Shown here: one piece after another, positions 1 through 7,700 of the stretch
Position numbering within the stretch: the stretch's first letter is position 1
Layout of the letters: each line of letters starts with the position of its first letter
NCBI GenBank assembly: GCA_028702395.1
Contig: JAQVOV010000024.1
Coordinates: 1 to 16,080 of the forward strand
Direction: 5' to 3'
Source of the DNA: Candidatus Omnitrophota bacterium
Lineage (GTDB): Bacteria; Omnitrophota; Gorgyraeia; JABMRN01
Length of the DNA: 16,080 nucleotides
Made by a program: the position numbers and the translations under genes
The notes under the pieces: model-generated
The model's database searches: none
What the model saw: only the letters and a program-made list of their open reading frames with translations
What the model was told of the DNA's origin: nothing

Positions 1-12
1 CTCTTCCGATCT
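1..12. other. Illumina adapter remnant at contig edge
   Basis: The first 12 bases, CTCTTCCGATCT, are identical to the 3' end of the standard Illumina TruSeq adapter (which ends GCTCTTCCGATCT). They sit exactly at base 1 and run straight into a low-complexity heptamer array. The simplest reading is untrimmed adapter left at the end of an assembled contig, not genomic DNA. Chance occurrence of these bases at the very edge is unlikely. Confidence 0.9.
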
Positions 13-90
13 CTGGTCACTGGTCACTGGTCACTGGTCACTGGTCACTGGTCACTGGTCACTGGTCACTGGTCACTGGTCACTGGTCAC
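13..90. repeat. Heptanucleotide tandem repeat (CTGGTCA)x11
   Basis: Eleven perfect copies of the 7-bp unit CTGGTCA, plus one extra C, fill this stretch. The unit resembles the short tandemly repeated heptamers (STRR sequences) known from cyanobacteria and other genomes. Because it abuts adapter sequence at the contig edge, the true copy number cannot be known from this assembly. A degenerate array of a related heptamer occurs at 1423-1450, which suggests the repeat family belongs to this genome and is not itself an artefact. Confidence 0.9.
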
Positions 91-112
91 CACATCAGAA
101 TAAGAGGGGTCA

Positions 113-637
113 ATGGAATTATTTAAACAAAGATACAGTTGCAGAAATTATTTTGATAAGGAAGTTGAAAAAGAAAAACTTGAGCAGATCATTAATGCAG
201 CGCTTTTAGCTCCATCAGCGTGTAATAAACAGCCTTGGAGATATTTCGTTGTTACAAGCAAAGAAATATTAGAACAATTAAAATTACAATGTTTTGGAGG
301 AATGATAAATAATTTTGTACAAAAAGTACCTGTTCTAATAGCAGTAGGTATAAAAAAAGATATTGTTACACATACTATTGCAGGAGGGTTGATCAAGAAT
401 ATCCCATATCATTATATTGATGTGGGGATATCAACAGATCATCTTATGCTTAAGGCTACAGACATTGGACTTGCAACATGCTGGATTGGATGGTTCAATA
501 AAAAAAATGCTGAGAAAATTTTGAATACCACTAAAGGTGTTTCTTTATGCGGATTTATTGCACTTGGATATTCTGCGGATGAAAAAGTTCCTGAGAAAAA
601 AAGAGAGAGTATAGATAAGGTGGTTAGATGGGTGTAG
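113..637 (+). CDS. Nitroreductase-family flavoprotein (first copy)
   Basis: The 174-aa product belongs to the nitroreductase-like FMN family, which transfers hydride from NAD(P)H through bound FMN to nitro compounds, quinones or other acceptors; the substrate cannot be read from sequence. The N-terminal phosphate-binding arginines (R7 and R11, in a RYSCRNY context) are present. So is the APSACNKQPWRY segment at residues 33-44 (S35, N38, Q40, W42), and the GLATCWIGWF segment near residue 118 is typical of the FMN site. The C-terminus carries the common P-E-K-K-R...VVRW ending. Length is normal for the short single-domain subfamily. The ATG is preceded by a purine-rich GAGGGG at about 5 nt. It lies only 84 bp upstream of the PAP2 gene on the same strand, so the two may be co-transcribed. 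No promoter is visible because the upstream sequence is the heptamer array and contig edge. A second, only distantly similar member lies at 4027. Family assignment is firm. Confidence 0.92.
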   Translation: MELFKQRYSCRNYFDKEVEKEKLEQIINAALLAPSACNKQPWRYFVVTSKEILEQLKLQCFGGMINNFVQKVPVLIAVGIKKDIVTHTIAGGLIKNIPYHYIDVGISTDHLMLKATDIGLATCWIGWFNKKNAEKILNTTKGVSLCGFIALGYSADEKVPEKKRESIDKVVRWV

Positions 638-659
638 CTGGGGTTAACATGTTTTCAGA

Positions 660-687
660 GTAGGGGCGTATTGCAATACGCCCCTAC
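660..687. repeat. Perfect 28-bp palindrome
   Basis: The half-site GTAGGGGCGTATTG is followed immediately by its exact reverse complement, giving a 28-bp perfect palindrome with no spacer. It lies between the nitroreductase and PAP2 genes. It is not followed by a T-tract, so it is not a canonical intrinsic terminator, although an RNA copy would fold strongly. Its G+C content is well above the surroundings. This kind of GTAGGGGCG...CGCCCCTAC element resembles dispersed palindromic intergenic repeats reported from cyanobacteria and other bacteria, which is a family resemblance only. Confidence 0.9.
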
Positions 688-720
688 AAAAATTTGAAGC
701 GTAAATAATGGAGGCAACAT

Positions 721-1254
721 ATGATAGAGCTTTTAAAACACTTAGATGTTTCAGTTTTTAGGACCCTTAACTTATGCGGAACAAATCCCTGGTTTGATAT
801 GATGGCACAATCTTTTGATATGCTTGTCTCAAAAGGAATTCTTTTTGTTTTAGCTTTTTGCCTGATATTTTTTACCAAAAAAGATAAACTTGTGTCTATC
901 ACTCTTCTTGCAGGTATGAACACTGCCTATTTTCTCAATACCTTTATAAAAAACATAGTTCAGCGCAATCGTCCTTATAATAACATAATAAACGTGAATA
1001 TCAGACATATGATGGATTCCTTTTCTTTTCCAAGCGGACATACAGCTTTAGCTTTTACTTTTGCTATCATTGCAGCACATTTTTATAAAAAATACACAAT
1101 GGTGTTTTATTTTATAGCCGCCTTAATAGGACTTTCACGTATTTATGATGGAGTGCATTATCCATCAGATGTTATTGGAGGAATGATCTTGGGACTTGTG
1201 ACAGGAAAAGTGCTTTTAGTACTAACGAAAGAGTTATGGACCAACGGGGAGTGA
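721..1254 (+). CDS. PAP2-family membrane phosphatase
   Basis: A 177-aa integral membrane protein carrying the complete three-part signature of the type 2 phosphatidic acid phosphatase superfamily. K77-(6 residues)-R84-P85 is the first motif, P104-S-G-H107 the second, and S139-R140...H146...D150 the third. H107 is the general acid and H146 the phospho-accepting nucleophile in the family. Hydrophobic stretches near residues 38-51, 57-76, 108-122, 126-138 and 150-168 fit the usual bundle of about five or six helices with the active site at the outer face. Likely substrates are undecaprenyl diphosphate, phosphatidate or phosphatidylglycerol phosphate, and the sequence does not say which. A strong GGAGG at 710-714 lies 6 nt before the ATG. 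The gene is convergent with the exported protein gene on the minus strand. Confidence 0.93.
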   Translation: MIELLKHLDVSVFRTLNLCGTNPWFDMMAQSFDMLVSKGILFVLAFCLIFFTKKDKLVSITLLAGMNTAYFLNTFIKNIVQRNRPYNNIINVNIRHMMDSFSFPSGHTALAFTFAIIAAHFYKKYTMVFYFIAALIGLSRIYDGVHYPSDVIGGMILGLVTGKVLLVLTKELWTNGE

Positions 1255-1275
1255 GCGAGTGCCTTCAAGTGAAAA

Positions 1276-1359
1276 GTAAAAAGAGAATAGCAAAGCGCAT
1301 AAGCGCAAATCGCGAATCGTAAAGCATGATGGATTTAGCCGCGAGCTTCGAGCTGCGCG
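1276..1359. repeat. Dispersed intergenic repeat, copy A
   Basis: This 84-bp stretch aligns almost end to end with 3912-3986. Shared blocks include AGAGAATAGCAAAGCGCAT, AATCGTAAAG, ATGATGGATTTAG and AGCTTCGAGCTGCGCG. Copy A carries an extra eight or so bases in the middle and one extra A near the start. It lies in the gap between the convergent PAP2 and exported-protein genes, and its mate lies beyond the far end of the exported-protein gene in the same orientation. It has no coding potential of note. It is richer in G+C than its surroundings. Confidence 0.85.
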
Positions 1360-1422
1360 CCAAAAAGCCTGTGGAACGTCCTAAATGATATTATTGAAAA
1401 GGAAGAAGTTCTATTAACCGTT

Positions 1423-1450
1423 CTAATCACTAGTTACTAATAACTAATCA
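1423..1450. repeat. Degenerate heptamer array, four units
   Basis: Four consecutive 7-bp units read CTAATCA, CTAGTTA, CTAATAA and CTAATCA. The consensus CTARTNA is close to the CTGGTCA unit at the contig edge. The array ends at the base next to the stop codon of the minus-strand gene (1451), so it forms the start of that gene's 3' untranslated region. Confidence 0.6.
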
Positions 1451-3739
1451 TCAATTTTCAGAATTATAATCAACATATTTATTGGAAAGTTTAGCTTCTG
1501 TTGATCTAAATGGAAAAACTTTTGGAGAAATTTTATCGGACAAAGGGGCTTCTTTGGAAATAGTTTTTGGTGGAGAAAGTACGTATTTTTTTGATAGTTT
1601 TTCATCAATCACATAAGAGGCTTCTTCATTATCAGGTATAGAGATATAGATGATCTCAGGTGCATATTTTTCTTTATAATTTTCACTGACAAGAGATCTG
1701 AATAATTCCTGCAATTGAGTATTTTTTTCTAGCCAAGTAGGATTTTGGTCCCAAGATATAATAGCATTCCAAAAACCTATGATCTCTGGTTGTTTTGTCT
1801 GCTTGTTCTCATTTGCCACAGGAATTTGGTGTAAAGGAAAATCCATTATTAATTGTTTCATGAGATCTTTGCATTTTTCTTTATCGCCAAGTTCGAAAAG
1901 GCATGTTATTGCTCCAAAAAAAGCTGTTCCCATTTCATTTAAAAGAGGAAATTTCATTATTGAACTATAATCAGTATTTTTATCTGTGCCTATCTTTCCC
2001 CAAGGATAAAAAATGATCCCATGAAACTCTTCTTCTTTTAAACGGTTCTCTCTTTTGGCTAATTTTGACCAGATCTTGTTATGAATAGTTCTATAAGACC
2101 AGTACAGACCTTTTTTAAAATGCTCTTCTGCAAGAGATATTTGGCCTTGCTCTTTTAACTCATATCCTGTATTTATCTCCTCCCACATGATCATATTATA
2201 ATATCTGGGTTCAACAAGGATCTCTTCCATTACATCCTTCATATAAAGAGGGGTTTCACTATATAGTCTATCCTTTGTAGCAGAATCAAGATATTCTTTA
2301 GCTTGTGATTGAGAATTTTCAGTTAATGGTATTTTATCGTATATTTTTTTGTAATTATCATTAAGGATAAAAGGATTTAACCCTTTTATAGGGAAAACTA
2401 TCCAAAAACTAATAGGACTTCCTCCGATCAAAGAGATCCTTTCTGCTCGGTCTTTTGCCAGGAAATACGGGGTTTTCCATGAAAAACGTATATTGTTTTT
2501 ATGTACATTTTTTACGTATCCAAATGGAGCTATTGGTGTATTTTGTGCAGAAGCGTAAAAAGAAAGTATTCCATTATTGAATTTGTAAAAACATGAAAGA
2601 CAATTATCAATAAGTTCTTCTGCGAGAGCTTTATAAAACATAGCAGTTTCCATATCTTTTCTTTCGAATAAACGCACAGCATTTTTTTGCAGGGCAAGAG
2701 CCACTCCTGCTGTCCATTCAATAGAACCCATAGGATGAAAACCTTTTCTAACAAATGAAATATAGAATTCCTCAGGAGTACTAAAATCAATTAATATAGC
2801 AGTTTGTTCGCTTTTATTAGGTTTTATAAAAGTGATCTTAACTAAACTTTTTTCAAGCATATTTTCAGTGATCATTTTTATTTCTTCAGAAGAGAAATTA
2901 TCGGCTTCGTGTGATGCCATTGTCCAGGAATATCCGTCTGTTGCGAATATTTGTGAAGGCATTGACTCAGTTATCCCTTGATATATAATGCCTTTATCTT
3001 TTTCATAAACATTGGAATAGAACCAGGATATGCCTTTGTCATAAGCTTTTTTCCATTTTTCATTTCCAGTGATATCATATAACATAAGAAAAACATCACA
3101 AGCATCCATATGAGGCTCAGTATTAACTATATCTGCACCTCTGTTGCCATCTGTGATGCCACCTGAATTATTCTGGAAAAACAAAAGAACATCACCTAGT
3201 GCACTCGCAAATTCTATATATTTATCTATATTTATCTGAAGCATAGCCATTATCAAAAAAGCTATAGGGCCTGGAGTTGTATAATATTCCAATATCCCTG
3301 AGCCGCTTTCATTAGTAGATGAAATATCTATGGAATTTAAAAGAGAGTATATTGGTTTTTCAGGGTTATCGGTATCTATTTTTTTAGTTATTCCTAAGAT
3401 ATTATTTGCATCAAAAGGTATGGTATTTTGAGTTTTTGCAAAAGTATATTTTTTATAGAAAAAATCAATGATCTTTTCAGCATTTTCCTGATCACCAAGT
3501 GCTTTATATATAAGTGCGTTCACAGCACAATCGTATAAAAAACTAACTTCCTCATAGCCAGGAGAGTTAATATGGCTTGGGGATAAACCTGTTTCAAAAC
3601 GCTGTGTTGAAGTTAAGGTCTTTCCCATGAGTTGTATTTGCTTTGAACGATCTTGCTGACTATAAGCTAGTAAGGTCAAAGATGTTATAGCTAACAAAAG
3701 TGATGTTCCAATTTTAACATATTTTTCTTTCTTTCCCAT
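1451..3739 (-). CDS. Exported helix-rich protein of unknown function
   Basis: The 762-aa product begins with a textbook signal peptide: a basic start (MGKKEKYVK), a hydrophobic core around residues 10-25, and a likely cleavage after the AYS near residue 27. The body is helix-rich and aromatic-rich, with segments such as GYSWTMASHEAD (about 269-280) and GSIEWTAG (338-345). These recall (alpha/alpha)-toroid folds of glycosidases and epimerases, but no catalytic motif can be named. A TPR-like helical pair is visible at about 520-544. The C-terminal tail is proline- and lysine-rich, with KLSKKYV and KLSNKYV as short internal echoes. An in-frame ATG at 3766 would add nine hydrophobic residues ahead of the basic region and spoil the signal peptide. 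A possible -10 box at 3768-3773 also favours the ATG at 3739. Neither start has a clear ribosome binding site. It is probably a single-gene transcript, flanked on both sides by copies of a dispersed repeat. Confidence 0.85.
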   Translation of the reverse strand: MGKKEKYVKIGTSLLLAITSLTLLAYSQQDRSKQIQLMGKTLTSTQRFETGLSPSHINSPGYEEVSFLYDCAVNALIYKALGDQENAEKIIDFFYKKYTFAKTQNTIPFDANNILGITKKIDTDNPEKPIYSLLNSIDISSTNESGSGILEYYTTPGPIAFLIMAMLQINIDKYIEFASALGDVLLFFQNNSGGITDGNRGADIVNTEPHMDACDVFLMLYDITGNEKWKKAYDKGISWFYSNVYEKDKGIIYQGITESMPSQIFATDGYSWTMASHEADNFSSEEIKMITENMLEKSLVKITFIKPNKSEQTAILIDFSTPEEFYISFVRKGFHPMGSIEWTAGVALALQKNAVRLFERKDMETAMFYKALAEELIDNCLSCFYKFNNGILSFYASAQNTPIAPFGYVKNVHKNNIRFSWKTPYFLAKDRAERISLIGGSPISFWIVFPIKGLNPFILNDNYKKIYDKIPLTENSQSQAKEYLDSATKDRLYSETPLYMKDVMEEILVEPRYYNMIMWEEINTGYELKEQGQISLAEEHFKKGLYWSYRTIHNKIWSKLAKRENRLKEEEFHGIIFYPWGKIGTDKNTDYSSIMKFPLLNEMGTAFFGAITCLFELGDKEKCKDLMKQLIMDFPLHQIPVANENKQTKQPEIIGFWNAIISWDQNPTWLEKNTQLQELFRSLVSENYKEKYAPEIIYISIPDNEEASYVIDEKLSKKYVLSPPKTISKEAPLSDKISPKVFPFRSTEAKLSNKYVDYNSEN

Positions 3740-3767
3740 AATATTATTATATATCAAAATCAGCATA

Positions 3768-3797
3768 ATTATACAAAAAATACTAAAAACATGGCAT
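3768..3797 (-). promoter_or_regulatory. Possible sigma70-type promoter of the exported-protein gene
   Basis: On the minus strand a perfect TATAAT (plus-strand 3768-3773) follows ATGCCA (3792-3797, four of six matches to TTGACA) with an 18-bp spacer. Transcription would begin near 3761, just downstream of the longer ATG and about 22 nt before the preferred ATG at 3739. In such A/T-rich DNA a chance -10 is common, so this is tentative. Confidence 0.35.
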
Positions 3798-3840
3798 TTA
3801 GAGCGAATTCACGAAAAAAAACTGTGTTTTTTTCCTTATA

Positions 3841-3849
3841 TGATATAAT
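3841..3849 (+). promoter_or_regulatory. Possible extended -10 promoter of the second nitroreductase gene
   Basis: TGATATAAT is a perfect extended -10 element (TG-N-TATAAT). No good -35 box is seen upstream, as expected for extended -10 promoters. Transcription from about 3856 would give a leader of about 170 nt carrying dispersed repeat copy B and the hairpin just before the ribosome binding site. This promoter would be divergent from the one proposed for the minus-strand gene. Confidence 0.35.
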
Positions 3850-3911
3850 TGTAATTGTTGTAACGATTGAAGGCAGATGGCAGAAGTGAAATAGGGTTTT
3901 TTAGGGAAACG

Positions 3912-3986
3912 GTAAAAGAGAATAGCAAAGCGCATATTGTAAATCGTAAAGTATGATGGATTTAGACACTAGCTTCGAGCTGCGCG
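3912..3986. repeat. Dispersed intergenic repeat, copy B
   Basis: This 75-bp element is the mate of 1276-1359, in the same orientation, with the same blocks in the same order. It is shorter by about nine bases, mostly one central gap. It lies in the leader region of the second nitroreductase gene. Its 3' end supplies the left arm of the hairpin described at 3974-4009. Confidence 0.85.
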
Positions 3987-4009
3987 TGGCTCTTTACCCG
4001 CAGCTCGAA
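3974..4009 (+). promoter_or_regulatory. Leader hairpin next to a ribosome binding site
   Basis: TTCGAGCTGCG (3974-3984) and its exact reverse complement CGCAGCTCGAA (3999-4009) enclose a 14-nt loop. Three bases later begins the AAGGAGG Shine-Dalgarno sequence (4012-4018) of the nitroreductase gene. The RNA stem would be stable and would sit against the ribosome binding site without covering it. It could protect the transcript end or modulate initiation. Copy A of the dispersed repeat has only the left arm. Confidence 0.5.
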
Positions 4010-4026
4010 ACAAGGAGGCACAAATT

Positions 4027-4557
4027 ATGGAAGTTTTTGAAGCAATAGAAAAAAGACATAGTTATAGAGGAGAGTATACCGATGATCCTGTTAAAAAAGA
4101 AGATCTTTTAAAGATAGTTCAAGCAGGGCTTCAGGCCCCATCAGGCAAAAATGCTCAAACTACAGAATTTGTTATTGTAGATGATAGAGAAAAAATTTTT
4201 CAAATAGGTCAAATGCACACAATGCAGGCAATGAAAAATGCAAGAGCTATTATATTGTGTATAGTTGATAAGGATCCGGAAGCAGTATATGAAGGGTACT
4301 CTTTTAGTGTTGAGGATTGTGCAGCAGCAGTTGAAAATATAATGCTTGCAATAACTGCTTTAGGATATGCAACAGTTTGGATAGATGGATGGCTAAGATT
4401 AGAAAAAAGGGCAGAAAAAATAGCCCAGATAATAGATTTACCTGGAAGCAAAAAAATAAAAACACTTTTACCTATAGGCATACCAAAAGAAAAATTACAT
4501 CAAAGAGAAAAAAAAGCTTTTACTCAAAGAGCCTGCTTTAACAGATATTCCCTCTAA
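4027..4557 (+). CDS. Nitroreductase-family flavoprotein (second copy)
   Basis: A 176-aa protein of the nitroreductase-like FMN family. The N-terminal FMN phosphate-binding arginines R10 and R14 (RHSYRGEY) are present, followed by APSGKNAQ at residues 37-44 with S39, N42 and Q44. The helical EDCAAAVENIMLAITALGY segment (about 96-114) leads to the VWIDGW flavin-site segment. The LLPIGIPKEK...QR ending is typical of this subfamily. It shares only family-level motifs with the protein at 113, so the two are not a recent duplication. An AAGGAGG at 4012-4018, 8 nt from the ATG, fixes the start. It is flanked by non-coding repeats on both sides and looks like a single-gene unit. The substrate is unknown; reduction of nitro compounds, quinones or flavins with NAD(P)H is the family role. 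Confidence 0.92.
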   Translation: MEVFEAIEKRHSYRGEYTDDPVKKEDLLKIVQAGLQAPSGKNAQTTEFVIVDDREKIFQIGQMHTMQAMKNARAIILCIVDKDPEAVYEGYSFSVEDCAAAVENIMLAITALGYATVWIDGWLRLEKRAEKIAQIIDLPGSKKIKTLLPIGIPKEKLHQREKKAFTQRACFNRYSL

Positions 4558-4621
4558 AATAGGGACAGACACCATTTTATACCATAATTTTTACACATAA
4601 AAATGGTGTCTGTCCCTATTT
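4557..4621. repeat. 22-bp inverted repeat, REP-like
   Basis: Two perfect 22-bp arms (4557-4578 and 4600-4621), whose core is GGGACAGACACCATT, enclose a 21-nt A/T-rich loop. The left arm begins on the last base of the stop codon of the preceding gene. The GGGACAGACACC core is a sequence I associate with dispersed repeats in many uncultured bacteria, often near REP-associated tyrosine transposases; that link is from memory, and no transposase is present here. In RNA it would form a long hairpin and could stop transcription or protect the upstream message, although the right arm is followed by TATAATT and not a clean T-tract. Confidence 0.85.
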
Positions 4622-4640
4622 ATAATTAAATTTTACATTA

Positions 4641-4669
4641 TTGTGACAATTAAATTCTGAAAATATAGT
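4641..4669 (+). promoter_or_regulatory. Possible sigma70-type promoter of the giant gene pair
   Basis: TTGTGA (4641-4646) and TATAGT (4664-4669) are separated by 17 bp, the ideal spacing. The first matches TTGACA at its TTG and final A, and the second matches TATAAT in five of six positions. Transcription would start near 4676 and give a leader of about 57 nt before the ATG at 4733. It sits just after the inverted repeat that ends the previous gene unit. The setting is right, but A/T-rich DNA yields such matches easily. Confidence 0.4.
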
Positions 4670-4732
4670 ATATTAATATGCAATTTAAAATTTTTTAAAT
4701 AGAATAATTAATATAACTTATTTGGATTTGAT

Positions 4733-7700
4733 ATGCGCATAATTAAAGTCATAAAAAAAAGTATTTGTATCTTGATAATAAGCACGCTTATTATTCAGGA
4801 AATATCTTGGGCAGATCCTGCTTTATTAGCTGACAACGATATTGAAATAAATACACAAACACTTCAAGTAGAATCATTATTTAAAAATCACCAAATTGAT
4901 AATCTCGCATTGCCTATCCTCATTGAACGAATAATAGAGTCAAACAGCAATATCCCAAAAGATGCTCTGACTACTGTAGAAGTAGCTGAAATATTACAAC
5001 TATGTCAAAGCTGGAAAGAGGAACTTGATCTTGATTGTAATTGGATCGTTTCAGATGATCTGAAACAAATAGTCATAGAAGTAAAGACAGACAAGGAGAT
5101 ACTACAGGTAAGATATTTCTTTTCTCATGAAAAAACACAGCAAGAATTGCCCAAAAGCTGGAAAGATGTAAATGTTCAAAGGATAAACAGATATTTGTGT
5201 AAGCAGATCAAGAAAATATCTTTATCTGAAAAAGCGCCTGCCCAAAAACACAAAACACCTTTTGAGATCATAAAAGATAAACTAGATTGGACAATTATAG
5301 CTGATGATCAAGGAAAAGAGTTCATTGTTACAGTGGACTCTCCTTTAAAAGGAAAAGGTGTATTGGCTCTTCTAGATAAATCATCCAGAGAAGAAGCAGG
5401 GTTTTTAGATGTTTTAGATATTGTTGAGGAAAATGGTGTATGGAGAATAACATTAGGTTTAACATTCATAGAGGAACAATATAGGGGAAAACATTTGTTT
5501 TCTGAATTATGGAAAGCATTATCGAATATTATCCCAGAAAACTCGGAACTTATCATAAATTCAGTAGAGCAAGATGATACTTTAATACAATTGTCCGAAG
5601 GTCTTTCCTGGGAAAATACTCCTTTAGGTAAAGTTTTTTATGATTCAGGATGGCATGCATATGAAATAGGTGTTTATGATAGAGAAACAGGAGAAACATT
5701 TCTTCTTGAAGATAAAAAACAGGAGTGGGGAGATTATTTAGATCCATTAAGGTTTTTTAAGATCTTGAAAGAAAAATTAATATATGAAAATGGCAAGTTA
5801 GCTATTAACGGCATATCAATATATACTAAAATGAAAAAAAACACGGAACAGGACCCTGTTTTTTCAAAGGATAAGCAACATAACAGTGATTATGAAGATC
5901 TATTGAGAAGATATGAACAGGAAAATGGTTCAGGTGAAGTTGAAGGTAATGCCACAGAACCATACAAGATGGCTGGAGGAGCGATTATAGGGGTAGTAGC
6001 TTGCATACTGTTCTCGCCTTTTCTTTTTTCGTCAGGTATAAGGATCAAAGAGGCTTTTTATTTGTATTTGTTCATTACAACGATCATCCCTCTTTTGACA
6101 ACTGCTGTTATTGAAAGAGCTATGTTCTTGCCTAAGCGTACAACCGTATTGCCTCTTATTAAACCTTTTAAAACCATTGCGGATATTCAGGATATAGTAG
6201 AATACGATAATGATGCTAAAGGGAAGATCGCATATTATTCATATGTGACCAAACAGCTTTATATTGATACGATAGTAATGAAGAGAGTCCCAAAAATGTT
6301 CCAATATATCATTTATCTGCATGAAATGATACATAAAAAACTCAAAGTAAAGACAGAAATTGTCGCAGTTAGTCTTACTTACTGTCTCCCATCTTTTTTT
6401 GTTTTTTTGGTCATGGGAAGTGTCTTTTTTGTATCCGAGTTTTCAAAAAATGACGTAATTTTATTTTTCGCATTTTCCATATACAATATTTTAGTTCCTT
6501 TTGTTGCAAAGCTTATATCAATGAAATTTGGTGTTATTAGGTCCCCTGCAGGACATTATCTTCTTAGCAGGAAAAATAAAAGGTATCTGACAAGAAAAGA
6601 GATAGATGATGCTATTGTTAATTATGTCAGAAAAATAACCTTTGACCCTCTAACAGGGCAGCAAGAATATTGGAGAAATTGGCTCAAAGGTAATGACCAA
6701 CAGCCCATGGTATATTTGATAGAATGTGAAACACAAAAAGAGGATCTTATTGTTATAAGGGCAGGAAATATCTCTTACGGGAAACTTGCAGATGAATTAA
6801 AAGAAAAGCTTTTGCTTTCCAAGAAAAAGAACATTTCTTTGATAATTGCAACTAACGGAAAAAATAAGGAGAGAGTCTATTCTACCTTTGCTGCTGCAAA
6901 AAAAGTAATAAGGGAAATCCCTAAGAAAAAGTTCATTACAATTGATGTTTGTTCTACTCAATATAATTTAGAAAGATTAAAGGAATTAGAAAAATTTTTC
7001 ACGAAAAGGCTTGAACGTATAAAACATGGAACTGTTAACAAGGAAGCTGTTGCATCTGAAGTACATGGGCAAACAGATAGGCTAGAAAAAATGCTTAAGT
7101 GGCTTAAGCAAAATAAGTACAAAGAACTTGTTCTTATGGGTGATTATTTGGCAAAAAAAGGAAATGGTTATCAGGCAATAGATCTGCTAAAAAATTACAA
7201 ATTATCGTTTTATGAACCATGTTTGAAAATGCTGGTAGGCAGAAGTGAGCATTTCTTTTTAAGGGTTATGCTTGGCGATAAAGAGTTTTCACCTCTTTGG
7301 CCCAATATGAAAGTAATGGAAGGACCGGCTATGATAGATAGTTTAATGCAATTACAGGAACTTCCAATAACACAAAACATGGCGGATACTGAAAAGCATG
7401 ACATCTTAGAGGCTAGGAAATTCAAGGAGATACTTATAATAGAGCTAAAAAAAGAAGGAAAACCAATTACACAGGAAAATATTAGAGAAAAATTAAAGCA
7501 ACATTATAGATTCCATCCTAAACTTATAAGTATTACAGAGTTCATTGTTGAGTATATGAATTTTGTTTTTTATGAAAACAATAATCATACGATCTATATG
7601 ATAGGAGCAATTCCACAGGATTTTACATGGAATGGATTAAAGGGTATAGGAGCTCTCATTGGAATAGAAGAAGAGTTTAAAAAACGAGCCTCAAGCAGAT

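Noticed and set aside
13..90. CRISPR-like array
   Set aside because: The units are 7 bp with no spacers between them, and no cas genes are present, so this is a simple tandem repeat.
660..687. Intrinsic terminator
   Set aside because: The palindrome is strong but is followed by an A-run, not a T-tract on the coding strand, so it is listed as a repeat.
3814..3833. A-run/T-run hairpin as a bidirectional terminator
   Set aside because: The stem is almost all A-T pairs with a 3-nt loop and would be very weak. It also lies upstream of both flanking genes, where a terminator is not expected.
3953..4051. Short plus-strand frame starting ATGATGGATTTAG and running into the nitroreductase gene
   Set aside because: It is out of frame with a well-supported gene, lies mostly in the dispersed repeat, and has no ribosome binding site of its own.
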